Part shown: piece by piece, positions 23,694-36,655 of the stretch
Position numbering within the stretch: position 1 is the stretch's first letter
Layout: each line of letters opens with the position of its first letter
Notes under the pieces: model-generated
What the model was told of the DNA's origin: nothing
The model's input: the letters and a program-made list of their open reading frames with translations, nothing else
The model's database searches: none
DNA from: Ailanthus altissimus
Taxonomy: Eukaryota; Streptophyta; Magnoliopsida; Sapindales; Simaroubaceae
Reading direction: 5' to 3'
NCBI GenBank assembly: GCA_946807835.1
Contig: OX327704.1
Coordinates: 9,672,001 to 9,736,000 of the forward strand
Length of the DNA: 64,000 nucleotides
Position numbers and translations under genes: made by a program

Positions 23694-25116
23694 TGTTGGC
23701 TATGTAAATAAAAAATTTCTGTTTATAAAATAAATGCAGCGGAAGCCAGATCGTCTTGTTCATAATTACATGCATACAAATAGAAGATTACCTCAATTCC
23801 TCGCTATGACAGATCTTGAATTGACCGGCTGCAATATTCTTTACTATCCTCAATTTTCAAACTCAACGAGTGTGGGCGCGTGAATCTTTCTTAATCTTTA
23901 AAACCATTAATGCCCAACTATGAGAGAATGGTATTAACTAAATTTTTTTTTTCACGTAAGAATATGTAAAAGAATTTTTCTTTGTATGGTTATGGTCATT
24001 TTTTCTTATTATATATCTCTCATATATATAGGGATCTCCCGTTGGGTATTTAGAATATGATTAGGATTAGGAAATTATAGTTTGATTAGGATTTGAGTTA
24101 GTAGAGGGATTGCAAGACCCATGGGCTTCCTAGCTTCAACTTAAAAGGTCTAGTCCTTATTATCTCATAATACATCAATTCTTCTAAGTTAACCCTAAGC
24201 TATTCCACTAAAAGCCAAGGGCTGTACTTTAATAACCCATGTTATAAAATAAAAGCTCATTTAATTAAAAATCCTTTTAATTAAATTGGGCTTGGTCTTT
24301 AGACCAACAATAACTACTTAATTGATTTTTTAATTGATGTCCATAATTAAAGTTAGGCCCAAAAAAATGTCTTGCCTCTTTAATTACTTATTTGCCCATA
24401 AATCACTGAATGCTCTAATGATCATTTTTAATATATATATCTTGGTAAATAAATTTACAAATAAATATTATTATTCAATAAATAATTTATTGAATAAACT
24501 GTGGCCACAGTTTCTAATGATCAAGTACTGCAAACATCTTAGGTGGACATTAATTATTAGATCCCATCTTGCAAAATATATGTTCTTACGACCCATGAAA
24601 TTATATCTCCAAGCTATCGAGATTTTGCTAGTTTATGTAGACCTCACTCCGTGATAACTCAAAAGATACAACGCAAAAATGTAAGTTCATTACCTGCTCA
24701 GGATTAAGATTAATCAAGCTTATTAAAACTTTTGTGAATTAAGATCTACGACATTTAGTTAACCAGATTGAAATTCACAGTAGTCTTGTTCAATGTATCA
24801 TATACATTAGTTTCTCTACTCGAAGTCTCTACTTCGATGATCAAGGTAAATCATTCACTATAAGAAGCAGAAAAACTACAACCTTACATAATGAAATGCC
24901 ATTTTCATTAGTGGTTGTGAATATGATTTAATTTATAAAGAACTTGTGATCTATACCATCTGTATTAGCATTACATGCCTAATACATAGATCACATACTT
25001 TATAAATATGAGCTCATTAATGTTTGCTCAATTATATATTTGAATAAACTTTATTAATCTAATAAAATATTATTACACATGCTTTAAGGGCATACAATAA
25101 CATAAAATGTCTAACA
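23694..25116 (-). mobile_element. 5' LTR of copia element L
   Basis: Read on the minus strand it starts TGTTAGACATTTTATG at 25116 and ends TAGCCAACA at 23694, 1423 bp. A TATA-like CTATATATATGAG lies at about 24034-24022. It is unrelated to the dominant LTR family. It is inserted within the 5' LTR of element D: the sequence right of it (GTTATTACATG) matches the LTR C position near 16670. The left target copy is gone, together with the 3' half of L. Confidence 0.85.
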
Positions 25117-25239
25117 GTTATTACATGCGTTTATTGTATGTTTTTATATTCTGCTGTAACATAATATTTTTTAGATGCGTATTTGATAAAATGAGCACAG
25201 TTGCACATGCATACACCCTAGTACAAAAGATCCCTAATA
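25117..25239 (+). mobile_element. Residual 3' end of the 5' LTR of copia element D
   Basis: The last 123 bp of a dominant-family LTR, matching LTR C 16668-16790, ending ATCCCTAATA (CCAACA in other copies) and followed by a primer site. The rest of this LTR was cut off by the insertion of L and a later deletion. Confidence 0.85.
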
Positions 25240-25243
25240 AATC

Positions 25244-25254
25244 TGGTATCAGAG
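25244..25254 (+). other. Primer binding site of element D (tRNA-Met)
   Basis: TGGTATCAGAG just after the LTR end, identical in placement to element C. Confidence 0.9.
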
Positions 25255-26071
25255 TCAGTTTTGTATTAATTTGGGTGTTGTTTGAGTGATAGAAGTGTTG
25301 ATGATAAAAGTTTCAATGTATAATGGTGCATTTGAAGTGGTGAAACCTGTATGCGAAGGCAAAATTACACTGAGTGCCTCAGCTTTGTAACTGGCACCGT
25401 GTTTTGACACCATTTAATTGAACAGTGTTTCAAAATTAAAATTTTACATGTACTTGTTTATGAAATGTAGTGATAAAATTTATTAGTCTAAATTATAAAT
25501 CGAAGTTTATAAGATGCAGTGATAAAAGTTATCGGTTTACATTATAAATTAGGATAAATTTTCTTGTGTTGGTAACCACAATGGTAGCACTATTGGTGGT
25601 GATTAGTTATGTTTGCATAGAAAAATTGATTAATTGAGAATTACCTTCTCATAAGAAATAAGAAAAAAATCTCTCTTAGTCAAATTGAATAATATTACAT
25701 TATGAGATAATATTTTATTTTGATCTGTATTGTTAATTCGGTATTAGATGAGTCATGTCGGTCTTTTTTTAATAGTGCTACAACGTGAGAGATTTGATTG
25801 GTTAAGCTTTGACTATGGTAGTTAAACATGAGATGAGGCAAATATATGTAAACGTATTACCCAATATTGCCACAGCATGAGGGTAGTATCAGTAACATAT
25901 ATTTAATTATTGACAAGAGAATATACCTACCCAATATTGTTGCAGCATGAGGATAAGGTGTATTCAAGATGAAGTGGTAAGAGTTACATGAGCTATAATT
26001 GACAAGTGTTGTCTACCTGTTGGGTTTACAAAGGCCAATATTGCTACATTGTGAGGACGGAGTAAAACTCT
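25255..26071 (+). other. Leader of copia element D, fused to mid-LTR sequence
   Basis: Matches the leader of C (16806-17640) including the AATATTGCTACANNGTGAG motifs. It then stops at about 26071 and continues directly as LTR sequence (GTGTGACCACTGGGTGTCAC, TATGGTCCGATGCTTA). All of gag-pol and the first half of the 3' LTR are therefore deleted from D. The join lies inside a unit that is later repeated in tandem. Confidence 0.8.
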
Positions 26072-26881
26072 AATAGTGTGACCACTGGGTGTCACTGGGT
26101 ATGGTCCGATGCTTATGGAGTCTAATGCACATAGATACGAGATTCGTCAACGTTAGAGATTTGATTGGTTAAGCTTTGACTATGCTAGTTAAACATGAGT
26201 TGAGGCAAATATATGCAAACGTATTGCCCAATATTGCTACAGCGTGAGGGTGGTATCAGTAACATATATTTTATTATTGACAAGAGAATATACCTATCCA
26301 ATATTGCTGCAGTATGAGGATAATGTGTATTCAAGATCAAGTGGTAAGAGTTACATGAGCTATAATTGACAAGTGTTGTCTACCTGTTGGGTTTACAAAG
26401 GCCAATATTGCTACATTGAGGATGGAGTAAAACTCTAATAGTGTGACCGCTGGGTGTCACTGGGTATGGTCCGATGCTTATGGAGTCTAATGCACATAGA
26501 TACGAGATTCGTCAACGTGAGAGATTTGATTGGTTAAGCTTTGACTATGCTAGTTAAACATGAGTTGAGGCAAATATATGTAAACGTATTGCCCAATATT
26601 GCTACAGCGTGAGGGTGGTATCAGTAACATATATTTTATTATTGACAAGAGAATATACCTATCCAATATTGCTACAGTATAAGGATAATGTGTATTCAAG
26701 ATCAAGTGGTAAGAGTTACATGAGCTATAATTGACAAGTATTGTCTACCTGTTGGGTTTACAAAGGCCAATATTGCTACATTGTGAGGACGGAGTAAAAC
26801 TCTAATAGTGTGATCGCTGGGTGTCACTGGGTATGGTCCGATGCTTATGGAGTCTAATGCACATAGATACAAGATCCGTCA
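25784..26881 (+). repeat. Threefold tandem repeat of a leader/LTR junction
   Basis: Three direct copies, 25784-26150 (367 bp), 26151-26515 (365 bp) and 26516-26881 (366 bp). Each runs from CGTNAGAGATTTGATTGG through the leader and across the leader/LTR join (near 26071, 26436 and 26803) to GATACGAGATTCGTCAA. Copy 3 reads on into the normal LTR (GATCCGTCAGCTTGC). Copies 2 and 3 are more alike (both carry the phrase ACTATGCTAGTTAAACATGAG) than either is to copy 1. Confidence 0.93.
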
Positions 26882-28323
26882 GCTTGCATAGGGAGTTAAT
26901 ATCCAGATACTTTGAGAATGTATTTCAGAAAGTCTTGTGGCCACAAGAATTTATCCAGGAAAGAGTTTTTGCTAGGATTCAATAATATGGCAAAGGCGTT
27001 TGCACATATTGTTTAGCGAGATAGAAGTTTGGAGATAGGATATGGATGAGCATATGGGGATTTTGTGGTGATAATATATATCCCCACACATCTAGGATAT
27101 AATGACAGAAGGACTATATGTATAATTTGTGACCTTAGCTTAGATGGTCGACGCGTTGATTTATATTTTTGTGACGTGTGTATGAAGCAGTGTTCACGGA
27201 CTTATAGAATAGTTCCATTTGATGAATCGGGCATGGACCTAGGGAGTTTTGCGATATGGAGTGTACTCTCTGTGCACTGGGGTAGTGTATCAAATTGAAT
27301 TATTTAGTCCAATAATATCTAACATTACCACAGAAATTCGCACGTATCTGTATTTTAGAGTTAATACAAAAATTAGTTAACAATTATTGTTTACTAATTG
27401 TATCATAACACGTGGCGCATTATGGGCCCTCAATAAAGTTTACCTAAGTGTGGAGTATGGTAAAACCTACTAAGGGATACACTTGGTAAACATTAATGAG
27501 GGATAAAATAGTAATTTTATACATTGATTACTTAATTGTTAAATAATTATAATATCTCATTATTTTATAATATAATATTATTTTTTTGATATAATAATAT
27601 TATATACATGCTAAGTTGGCAAGCATATGTATATTATATTATTATTTAATATAATAATTATATACCTAAACTTGGTGGCCAAGTTTAGATATATTTAACA
27701 TTTTTATATTATATGTTACATATATATATATATATATATATAAAAGATGAAATGTGTGAAAACGTGAGAACATGAAAAAGGAAGCAAATTGTTGCTTTTA
27801 TTTTGTGTTGTACGTCAAAAGCAATGGTGAATTACAAAGGAATTGTTTTTATTCTTTTAAAGACCATTTAGTTGCTAGCCATTGTAGAGCAAAATTAGAA
27901 ATGAAATTGATTCTCTTTCTTTTGATTTCAAGAGTTGAAATCTTGGCTAGCAACTACAATAATTCAAGTATTTGATTTATTGATCAAGTGTTGATCAAGG
28001 GTAAATCAGATAGTTTAGGATTTAAGAGTTAAACTTAGTGTTGGATAATTGAAGTTGTTGTTCTAACTTATCATACCCACTTAGTTGGTGACTAAAATTG
28101 CCAACAAATTGGTCTCCAAGTGGACTTCTAATTACACGTGTAAACGTTACACGTTTGGTGAAATCTCAAACTCCTTTTAATATATTAATTTGATTAATAT
28201 ATTATTAGATGTGTTTATTGTATGTTTTTATATTCTGTTGTGCCATTATATGTATGAGATTCGTATTTGATACAATGAACACAGTTGTACATGCATACAC
28301 CATAGGATAAAAGATCCCCAACA
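26803..28323 (+). mobile_element. 3' LTR of copia element D, 5' half missing
   Basis: Continuous dominant-family LTR from the middle (TAATAGTGTGATCGCTGG) to the end ATCCCCAACA at 28323. It is closest to LTR C, with the same AT-rich block and TATATA run (27720-27742). The first roughly 650 bp of the LTR are missing because of the leader/LTR deletion. Confidence 0.87.
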
Positions 28324-28431
28324 CAATCTCCCTCATAAGGGAACCTAAGAGTGATGGTATTTCATATTTCTCTCTCAAGCACACAAGCTGTATGTCTCGC
28401 ATATGTGATGGATAATAAGGAGGGTCAATCT
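28324..28431 (-). pseudogene. Fragment of unassigned transposon-like gene, part 1
   Basis: Between LTR D and LTR E. On the minus strand it reads PPYYPSHMRDIQLVCL and then KYEIPSLLGSLMREI, an open stretch with no domain I recognise. It was contiguous with 30602 onward before LTR E was inserted, because both sides carry AATCT. It is cut at its far end by LTR D. Confidence 0.35.
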
Positions 28432-30601
28432 TGTTAGGGTATGTGCTTACGCGCCATCCCAGTTTGTATGAATATTTAGTTTGTAATATTTATACAATGC
28501 ATATTTTATTAAATCGCTGATAACTTTTATTAAATGGTAGTTAAGCTTGTAACATTATAAACATTATATGATCTAAATGAATTCATATCTGGTTTAAAGA
28601 AGTTTAGACCATGGCTAAGAGTTAGCAAAGCTGATAGTTATAAATGCTAAGTGTTAGCAGGTTATAATAGCCAGCGAGATCTAAAAAGTTAGAACCTAAT
28701 CTATAATGTAACAAAGACCTGAGAATCTACTAGTAATGACAAAGTTGCAATAAGTTGTAATACACACTAAGAAATGTCATTATGGAAGTATCTTCTCAAA
28801 TAAAGAGTTCCTGATCTACGTTCACCAATGTGGGTCTATCGGTGATACACATAGATTAGTGTATGTCTATAGCTGTATTGTACAGATGGTTATTCTTAGT
28901 TAACCATGACCTTGGTTGAAGTTCATATAGACATACAGGTATTCAGTTAGGATTGGATACTGAACAGACTCAAGAGGACCCCAATAGATATCCTATGAAA
29001 TCGTCAAAGGAAGGTCCTCTCGAGTTGAGTAGTATTTGTGGTCCTACGACCTGAGCGCCACGGTGAACTTGTGGGAGATCCATCATACTTTGGTTCCACA
29101 TATGTCAGAGACCTTTCATGGTCTGACCGTTACGTGTCGCTGGGTATGGTCCGATGCTCATGGAGTTCGGTGTGCGTAAATATGGAATCCGCCAGCTCAC
29201 ATAGATGGGTTGTATATCTGAACTTTAGATTGTATCTTGTAAAGTCTTATGGCCGTAAGCAATCAACCTGGGAAAGGAGTTTCCTACAGGTTCGAACATT
29301 ATAGCAAAAGTGTTTGCGTATATTGTTCATAAAGATACGAATCTGGAGATAATATAGTAATGGATGAAATTATCGGGATTTGACGGTAATGATCTGTATC
29401 CCGTTCATCCTGGATATAATGACGGAAGGATTATACGAATATGGAGTAACCTCAACATGTATGGTCTAACGCGCTAATTTGTAATATCCGTAACGTGTGC
29501 GTGGGGCATCGTTCACGGACTTGTGGAATAGTTCCATTTGACGAATCGGGCGTGGACCTAGGGAGTCCCAATATGAAATGTACTCTTTGAGCACTTGGGC
29601 AGCGTACCGTATTGAATAGTTCAATACAGTAAAATCCAGCAATTTACTAAGGTTACGTTAACTAAAGTGTATAGTCAAATGGTGGGACCCACTTTAGGTT
29701 AACTTAGTAACCGAGTAAGGAAATAATTGTAATTTCACTTGATAATTATTTAATTGTTAAAAAATTCTAATAAATATTTATTTATTTAATTGTTGAATAA
29801 ATAATTTATGTTTAACTAAGGTTAAGAGTTAACCATTTAGTTAAATTAGATTAACAATACTTAATGGTTAAGTAAAAGTTAACATAACCATGATTAAGTT
29901 AGTTAATTATAGTTAAAATATTTAAATGTTCTTTAACTTAACTAAAGTTAAGTGTTAACTATAGTTAGAATATTTAAATGTTAATTTAACCTAACTAAAG
30001 TTAAGAGTTAACTAAGATTAGGTTAGGTTAAATACAAATTGAAATTAAGTAAAATTAATTGTAATGAAATAAAATTAATTTCATTTGTATAAATAAGACA
30101 AATGTAAATTAAATTAAAAAGTCTTTTTTGTTAATTTGTTTTTGCAAATTTTGGTCAGCCAATTCAAAGAGAAAAAAGAGAAATTGTTTTCTAAAATATG
30201 GATTCAAGAGTTGAATTCATTATTTTCTTTTAAGGCATAAAACCAATTTAGCAAAATAGGTTTTGATTAACTGTTAATCAAAAAGGAAAAATTAATATCA
30301 TAAGTTTAAGTGGTTAAACTTCTGTTGGATCAAAGGCTGTCATTCTAGATAATCAAACCCACCATTGTTGATTACTAGAATTGATCAAAGACAACATTTT
30401 AGTGGACTTCAACAATCTCCATCCAAAGGCTTCAAAGGTTATTCCTCAATTTCGTTTCTGTTAATTCAATTAATATATTTTGATTGTGTTTACTGCAATG
30501 TTTTAAGCTTCCGCTGCTTCATTATATGTATGAGATATGTATATATTGTTGTTAAACACAAAATCCACATGCATACACCCATGAATGGACAACTCCCAAC
30601 A
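28432..30601 (+). mobile_element. Solo copia LTR E
   Basis: Starts TGTTAGGGTATGTGCTTACG and ends AACTCCCAACA, 2170 bp, with AATCT on both sides (28427-28431 and 30602-30606), a perfect 5-bp duplication. Its 3' half differs from A/H and C/D: an approximately 230-bp stretch (29805-30035) is built from repeated TTAACTAAAGTTAAGAGTTA-like phrases. Confidence 0.93.
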
Positions 30602-31305
30602 AATCTAACTTAAAAGGGATTTTTTTGCTCACTTCTAAAGGTTCTTTATCTTTTTTTACTTATTTGGCTTACTAGATTGACTTGAGGTATGAAATTACTC
30701 TTGAAACACTATATCACCAAGAGTTTTCTCATAATCACTAAGGGCCTTTAAGAGTTCTACTTGGTTTCCCTCTTGAGACAATCTCTTAATAACCAGGCCA
30801 GGCTTTTGAACTTTCTGAGTACTTGTATTGTCTATTTCTTAGGCTGAGCTGGTCCCAGTAGTCGAATCCTTACTAACATCACTAGGCTCATAACAAACTA
30901 CATTCTGAGAGCGTTTGACAGTAGACATGGTTTATGACCTAGACAAGAGGCAAATGTATAACCTATCAAAAAGATCATTTTGACCGACAATTTAGGTTGA
31001 CCACTCAAGCCAAACACTTAAGGTTTGCAGTATGAACCTAGAAAGACATTATGAATATAGAATCCATCATATAGAAACAATTGGCACTAGAAAATGAAGA
31101 AAAAAAACTCTTACTTAAGTGAAGATTCTTTTAAGGAAAGGTTGCACCAAAAAAGAATCACAATGTTTCTCTCTCTCCAAAGATCATGAGCAATCGCTTT
31201 CTCTATTTTTCCAGGCTTGATAAATAAATAGAAAAAAATAAAAAGAACCTGTTATTTATAGAGGGATCAATGTCAGTATAACAATTAGTCTCAAAGCCAA
31301 TGGTT
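30602..31305 (-). pseudogene. Unassigned transposon-like gene with a TATA box, part 2
   Basis: On the minus strand a TATA-like CTATAAATAAC (31262-31252) is followed about 320 bp later by ATG at 30929. The reading MSTVKRSQNVVCYEPSDVSK continues to a stop after GTSSA, then EIDNTSTQKVQKPGLVIKRL, LLKALSDYEKTLGDIVFQE and another stop. The style (low-complexity N-terminus after a retroelement-like promoter) suggests a gag-like protein of a Tat/Ogre-type or other element, but I recognise no domain. LTR E interrupts it. Confidence 0.35.
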
Positions 31306-32693
31306 TATTGTTGTGTATTTTCTAAAGCACAAAACTAAGTGCAAGTATACGTTATTGTAACTAATAATAAAAGGACTTTTAAGTCGGATGTCAAGCCCAC
31401 AGGGATAATTTTTATTTTCTACCAAGTACTAAAATTGTATCTTTCAAGTAATTATCTAGAAAATCTAATCTTTAATTGGAATTAATTAAATAAACTAAAT
31501 AAAAGTGCAAAAAATTAAATAAAACAACTCAAATAAATCAAGAAGATAGCAAGATAGAGAAAGTCTAGGGTTAATTACTATCCTTCAATATGTTTTCTGA
31601 AGATTTAATCCTTTAGTATTTAGTATCCTTTAATTCTTATCATTGGTCAAGACATTAATGTATTCACAATTCTCTCTCAAGGTCAAGTAATTATATCTTA
31701 ATTTACCATATATTTATATTTCTATGGTAATTATAATAAATTACGATTCATTAAGAACAAGTTTTATTGACTATACATGCCAATTAGGTATATCTCTATC
31801 CTAAATTGGAACTTATAAATGTTACTTTATAATCATGCATCAAATTATCAAGGTCTAAATTTAATGATGCCTCTATAGAGTTTATCAAAGTATTCACAAT
31901 TCAATAACAATATTGATCAGATATAATGAAGCATTAAGAACAGATAGTTTGAATAATAAAGAATTGAATTCAAATAAATATTAAAAAGATTTAACAATTA
32001 TACACACATATTGAGTTCAAGTAATAACCCTAATAAATAAATTTGATTCATGGCGAAATAAATATTTCTAGAGTTTATCAAGAATAACATCACAAAATCA
32101 TAGAAAACTAGAAAGGATAAGAGTTGAAGAGATAAAACTAATTTTGCTGCAGTCTTCAATCTTCTAGTCTTCTTGATCCTAAACAAATTGCTCTTTCTCT
32201 CTTTTCTTCTTCTTGATTGTTGAAATAGGCTTTTTGGTATTCTATTTATAGGCTTATGTTTTTAAATTGAAATAAAACATCAAATATAATTAAGACGACT
32301 AGGATTTCAATTTTTTTTCCCTACGTGTTTAGGGTTCATTGGTATTGTTCACGGCTTTACTGTTTACACAGCACTGTTCACGTAGCACTGCAGTGAAATA
32401 TTTTGGGTGTTGAAGATACTGGAATTTTTGCTAGAGTGAATATTGTTCACTACGGCTAGATTGTTTTGTAGCAAATCACTATTCACCAAAGTAATGTATC
32501 GATTTACTGTAGTATGTTATGTAGTAATTTTATGTTTTGCATTATTTTTTTTAGATTTTCATCCCCATTTGCTCTATTGACCCAAAACTTATAAAATAAC
32601 AATAAAACATATACAAAGACTAACATTCTTGTTAAGATGAGCAATTGATCAAGTTAAGGGAGTGAAAATAAAAAATACAATTTACGCTTGTCA
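31306..32693 (-). mobile_element. Ty3/gypsy-type LTR, minus strand
   Basis: Minus strand starts TGACAAGCGTAAATTG at 32693, has a TATA box CCTATAAATAGAA near 32253-32241, and ends ACACAACAATA near 31306. It shares the phrase CCCACAGGGATAATTTTTAT (inverted) with the LTR at 63075 and the start TGATAAGTGTAAATTG with 41175. U3 holds several GTTCAC/ACTGTTCAC-type short repeats (32345-32490). Flanking 5-mers do not match, so the exact ends or later changes are uncertain. Confidence 0.7.
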
Positions 32694-33652
32694 TCTGTAT
32701 GCTTTTATAGAGTAAACATGTTTTTAATTTGCATCAACACTTTAAATTCCTTTATCTTAGCCATTTGATTGGATAGCGAGATCTAAGATTTGTCCATATC
32801 AATGGGTAAGCAAGGAGACACAACAGTTCCTTGACTACTTGTCAATGTACATGTTTTAAAGGGACGCATGTAATGACTGGTTTGGTTGCTAATTTCAAAA
32901 GTCAAAATATTCAATGGCATAATTTGATAAATATATAAGTGCTTACATTATGCGGGCCAAGTTTGGTGATACCCGAGACAAGACAGAAAGGCTACCTATT
33001 GTTTTTACTTCCACATCAAAGGGTGCGTACCAAAAAGAAAACTCAATACCTGATGAACTTAATGAGTAAAACCTAATGGGATGTTTTTAGTTCGAGGGAC
33101 CATTGTAGAGGTTTTTAGTATCAATAAATTAATATTGAAAACTAAAAGCCTTTTTTTTATCTATGAGATTTTGTCCTAAAACCCATCTCTTTTAAGAGTT
33201 AGCTTAGCCCAAAAACTTTATGCAACCTACAGCCCTCAAGCAAGAAGAGGCCATTTAAAAAAAGGATCCAGGAGACATCATGATCCATCTCAAGTCAGTA
33301 TATAGCAACAACCTCAAAAATATAAGCAGAGGGTGTTTAACAGGTATCATAGAGTGAGTAGGTTACCTTTCTTGATTAGTATAGGTCGAATAGGATATCA
33401 GTTTCTTATGAAGATTGAACATACTTCCTTAATAGAAGAAAACACTAGACTAAGGACTTTTAATGAAGACTGAATTCTAAGGATCACCCTAAAAACACAG
33501 ATTACCTTTAAATTCGAGATCGTCGAAATCACAAAAATCCCTAAGGATAATCTTCAATGATCCAAGAACATGCACTAAAAGGAGAGAAGACAGTTTGCCT
33601 TAGTGGAACCCGAACTCAACCATTGATGGACATCTATAAATAGGGAGGGATT
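32694..33652. other. Unassigned sequence, possibly another LTR
   Basis: No coding sequence recognised. It contains phrases such as GAGATTTTGTCCTAAAACCC and a TATA-like TCTATAAATAGGG (33634-33646) close to where the next gypsy LTR interrupts it, so it may be the U3 of a further truncated retroelement. Confidence 0.4.
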
Positions 33653-36600
33653 TATTGTATGCGATACTAGTTAAGCGCAAGCTTACATTATCGTATTAAG
33701 TAATATATGATTTTAAGTCCATATATTGTTTCCACAGGGACTAGGCGATCTAATTCTATCAATTAAGTACTAAAATTATATATATTTACTTTTATTTAGA
33801 AAATCAAAATCTGAAATTAAGTAATTAACCTAGTTCTGTTAATTAAACTACACCTAAACAACAAATAAACAAAGAGTTGAATTCACCAATTAATAAAAAT
33901 CTAGAGTTTCGACTTATCCCTTAGTATTTCATTAAAATCATTAACCTCTTAGTTAATCTCTTAATACAAATTAATTTGCTATACTCTAATGTAATTACAA
34001 GCCTCTGTCGATGGTCAAGTGACTATACACATTCTAATAACTATCTATATATCTATGGTAATTAGAATAGAATGTAATTCATTAAGACCAAGTCTAAATC
34101 AAACCATACATTCCATCTATTGGGATTTGTGCTTACATGTTATCCATTTATGTATGAATTTTTATTTAATATTTATACTAGTATTATCATTTCATTAAAT
34201 CATTAATTATATTTTATATATGATAAGATGCTTGCAACATTTCAGACATTGTATGATCTGAAAGAGTTCAAATTAGGTCTAAATGAATTTGGATCAATGC
34301 TAAGAATTAGTAACTCTGAGAGTTATAAATGCTAAGAGTTGGCACTGATAAGAGTTATTAGGTTATAAGAGTCAGTGATATCTAAAGAGTTAGAACCTTG
34401 CCTAAAATGTGACAAAGATCTGAGAATATATTAGTAATGACGTAGTTGCAAAGAATTACAAATAGTGTTATGAAATGTCATTATGCAAATATATTCTCAA
34501 ATACTATGTTCCCGATCTATCTTTAATGATGCTGGTCTATCAGCGAATAGCTTAATAAATATATAGATTGGTATATGTCTATATTTGGATTATCCAGATG
34601 GTTAGTCTTAGTAGACCATAAGTTTAATAGAAGTTCTTATAGAGATGTAGGCATTCAGAAAGGACTGAATATTGAACAGAATCACAAAGACCTACAATAA
34701 GCATACTATAAAGCCATCAATGAACGGTCTTTCTAGTTGAGTAGTATTTGTGGTCCTTTGGCTTGAGTGCCACAATGGGCTTGTGAGTGATCCACTATAC
34801 TTTGGTTCTACACATGTTAGAAACCTTTCATGGTCTGACAGTTAGGTGTCGCTGGGTATGGTTCGATGCTCATGGAGTCCGTTGTGCATAGATATGGGAT
34901 CTATCAGTTCATTTGGGTTAGTAATATATCCTAATGCTCTAAGATTATATTTCAGAAAGTCTTATGGTCATAAGCAGTAATTCCCGAGAAAAGAGTTTAT
35001 TCTTAGGGATAAATAATATAACAAAGTGTTTGTGAATATTATTTATTGAAAATAATTCTAGAAATAAGCTTATGGTCAGGCATATAGAGATTTGACGGTG
35101 TTGATCTATATCTTCGCTCTACCAGGATATGAATAATGAAGGGATTATATGAATATGTTATAACCTCAACTTGTATGGTTTAACACGCCGCTTTGTAATA
35201 TCCGTAACGTGTGTGTGGGCATCATTCACGGACGTATGTAAGAGTTCCAATGACAATTCGGGCGTGGACCTAGAGAATCTTACAATATGAAGTGTACTCA
35301 TTGTACATTGGGGCGACATTATGGATTGAACAGTTTCATCATGAATTGTTTCACCATGAATTCACCCATTAACCATATTAGTAAAATCAAATAAGGTAAA
35401 AAAAAATTATTTAAATTAGTTTTTTGAATAATTGAATAAATATTATTTACATGAATAATAATATTTATTTAGTTGTTTATTATTATAGTTTAAGTGGGAG
35501 ACATACACCTAATTAGGTATAATAGCCACTATTTATTTTTTAATTTTTTGGCAACTTAATCAATTTTGAGAGCACTTGTGAAGTGCTTAACACACCTAAA
35601 AATTCAATTGAATAATTGATTAATAAAAGGGTGAAGCAAAAATGTGCAAATAGATAGGATTGGAGAGAGTTTTTGTTTTTGGAGAGTTTTTTCTTTGAAC
35701 AATGGGTTGTGAGAAAAAATAATGGGTTGTGAGAAAACTAGAGAGAAAGAAAAATAAATTCTTCTTATTTTTCTTTCCAGAAATAAAATTTTGTTGCTAA
35801 AAATTCAGTTGATGCTATTGTAGCTTCACAATCCGACAGGATTGTTGTGAACTAGAATTGAATAATAATGCACTTCAAGGTGAGCTCAAAGTTGGAGCTA
35901 GAAAGAATCCAAAATTGAAATCTTCACCAAAGTTCTTCAAGGGTATGTTTTCTATCATCTTATGTTGTACATGATATAAGTTACATGTGAATATGCTGAT
36001 CATATGCTTAATTTTGCTATGCAATTATGTATATGATACATGTATTTACTTTTTCTAACATGTACATAATCACATGCATACACACTAAAACATGTTAATA
36101 CTATCTAGATATATGTCTATCCTACATGGAACTCATAGTTGTTGCCCTTTGATCATACATCAAACTATCCTAGACTAAACAAATGAATTCCTTCGTCGAG
36201 TTTATCATGGTTCCTCAATCATTTAAAATATTGGCAAAATATAATGAAAGCATAAAACTCTAGATAGAATGAATCAATTATATGTATTAAGTTTATGAAC
36301 TAATAATCAATGAAATCCAATTACGTACTAGGTTAAATAGTCTAACTCAAGATAAAACAAATTTAGCTTATCACAAACTCAAGAGTACCAAACCAATCTA
36401 TGTATAACAGCAAGAACAAGAACATAATAATAAGAAAAGAGAAGAAAAATTAATCAAAAAGTCATCTTAGGTTGCTTCTCTTTCGTTCTTGACTTGATGT
36501 TTGAATCTTGAACTTAAATCTTCAATCTTGGCTTTGATATCTTGATTTGTGTTATGAATTGTTTCTCTAAGCTTTGCCTCTCCAAAAGTCTCTGAATGAA

Positions 36601-36655
36601 AGTTATTCTCTAATTTATGAATTTTTGACTATTTAATTATGTTATTTCTATTATA
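33653..36655 (-). mobile_element. Ty3/gypsy (Athila-like) LTR, minus strand, split by LTR F
   Basis: Outside LTR F, segments 33653-34117 and 36106-36655 together give about 1 kb. This is the inverted homologue of 36960-37926: shared phrases include AACTCGACGAAGGAATTCAT, the CATGTATGATAGACATATA type, and AAGTCGAAACTCTAGATT. The outer end is GCATACAATA (minus strand) at 33653. Its U3 is missing beyond about 36655, where the plus-strand LTR takes over. Confidence 0.72.
34118..36100 (+). mobile_element. Solo copia LTR F
   Basis: Starts TATTGGGATTTGTGCTTAC (TG mutated) and ends CATGTTAATA, 1983 bp. Flanks CCATC (34113-34117) and CTATC (36101-36105) match 4/5. The uninterrupted homologue of the target at 37440-37480 confirms that sequence on both sides was contiguous. 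It sits inside a gypsy LTR, so it is younger than that LTR. Confidence 0.88.

Noticed and set aside
14656..28323. C and D as the two ends of one complete element
   Set aside because: D has its own LTR end and primer site at 25117-25254, and the flanks (TACTT before C, CAATC after D) do not match.
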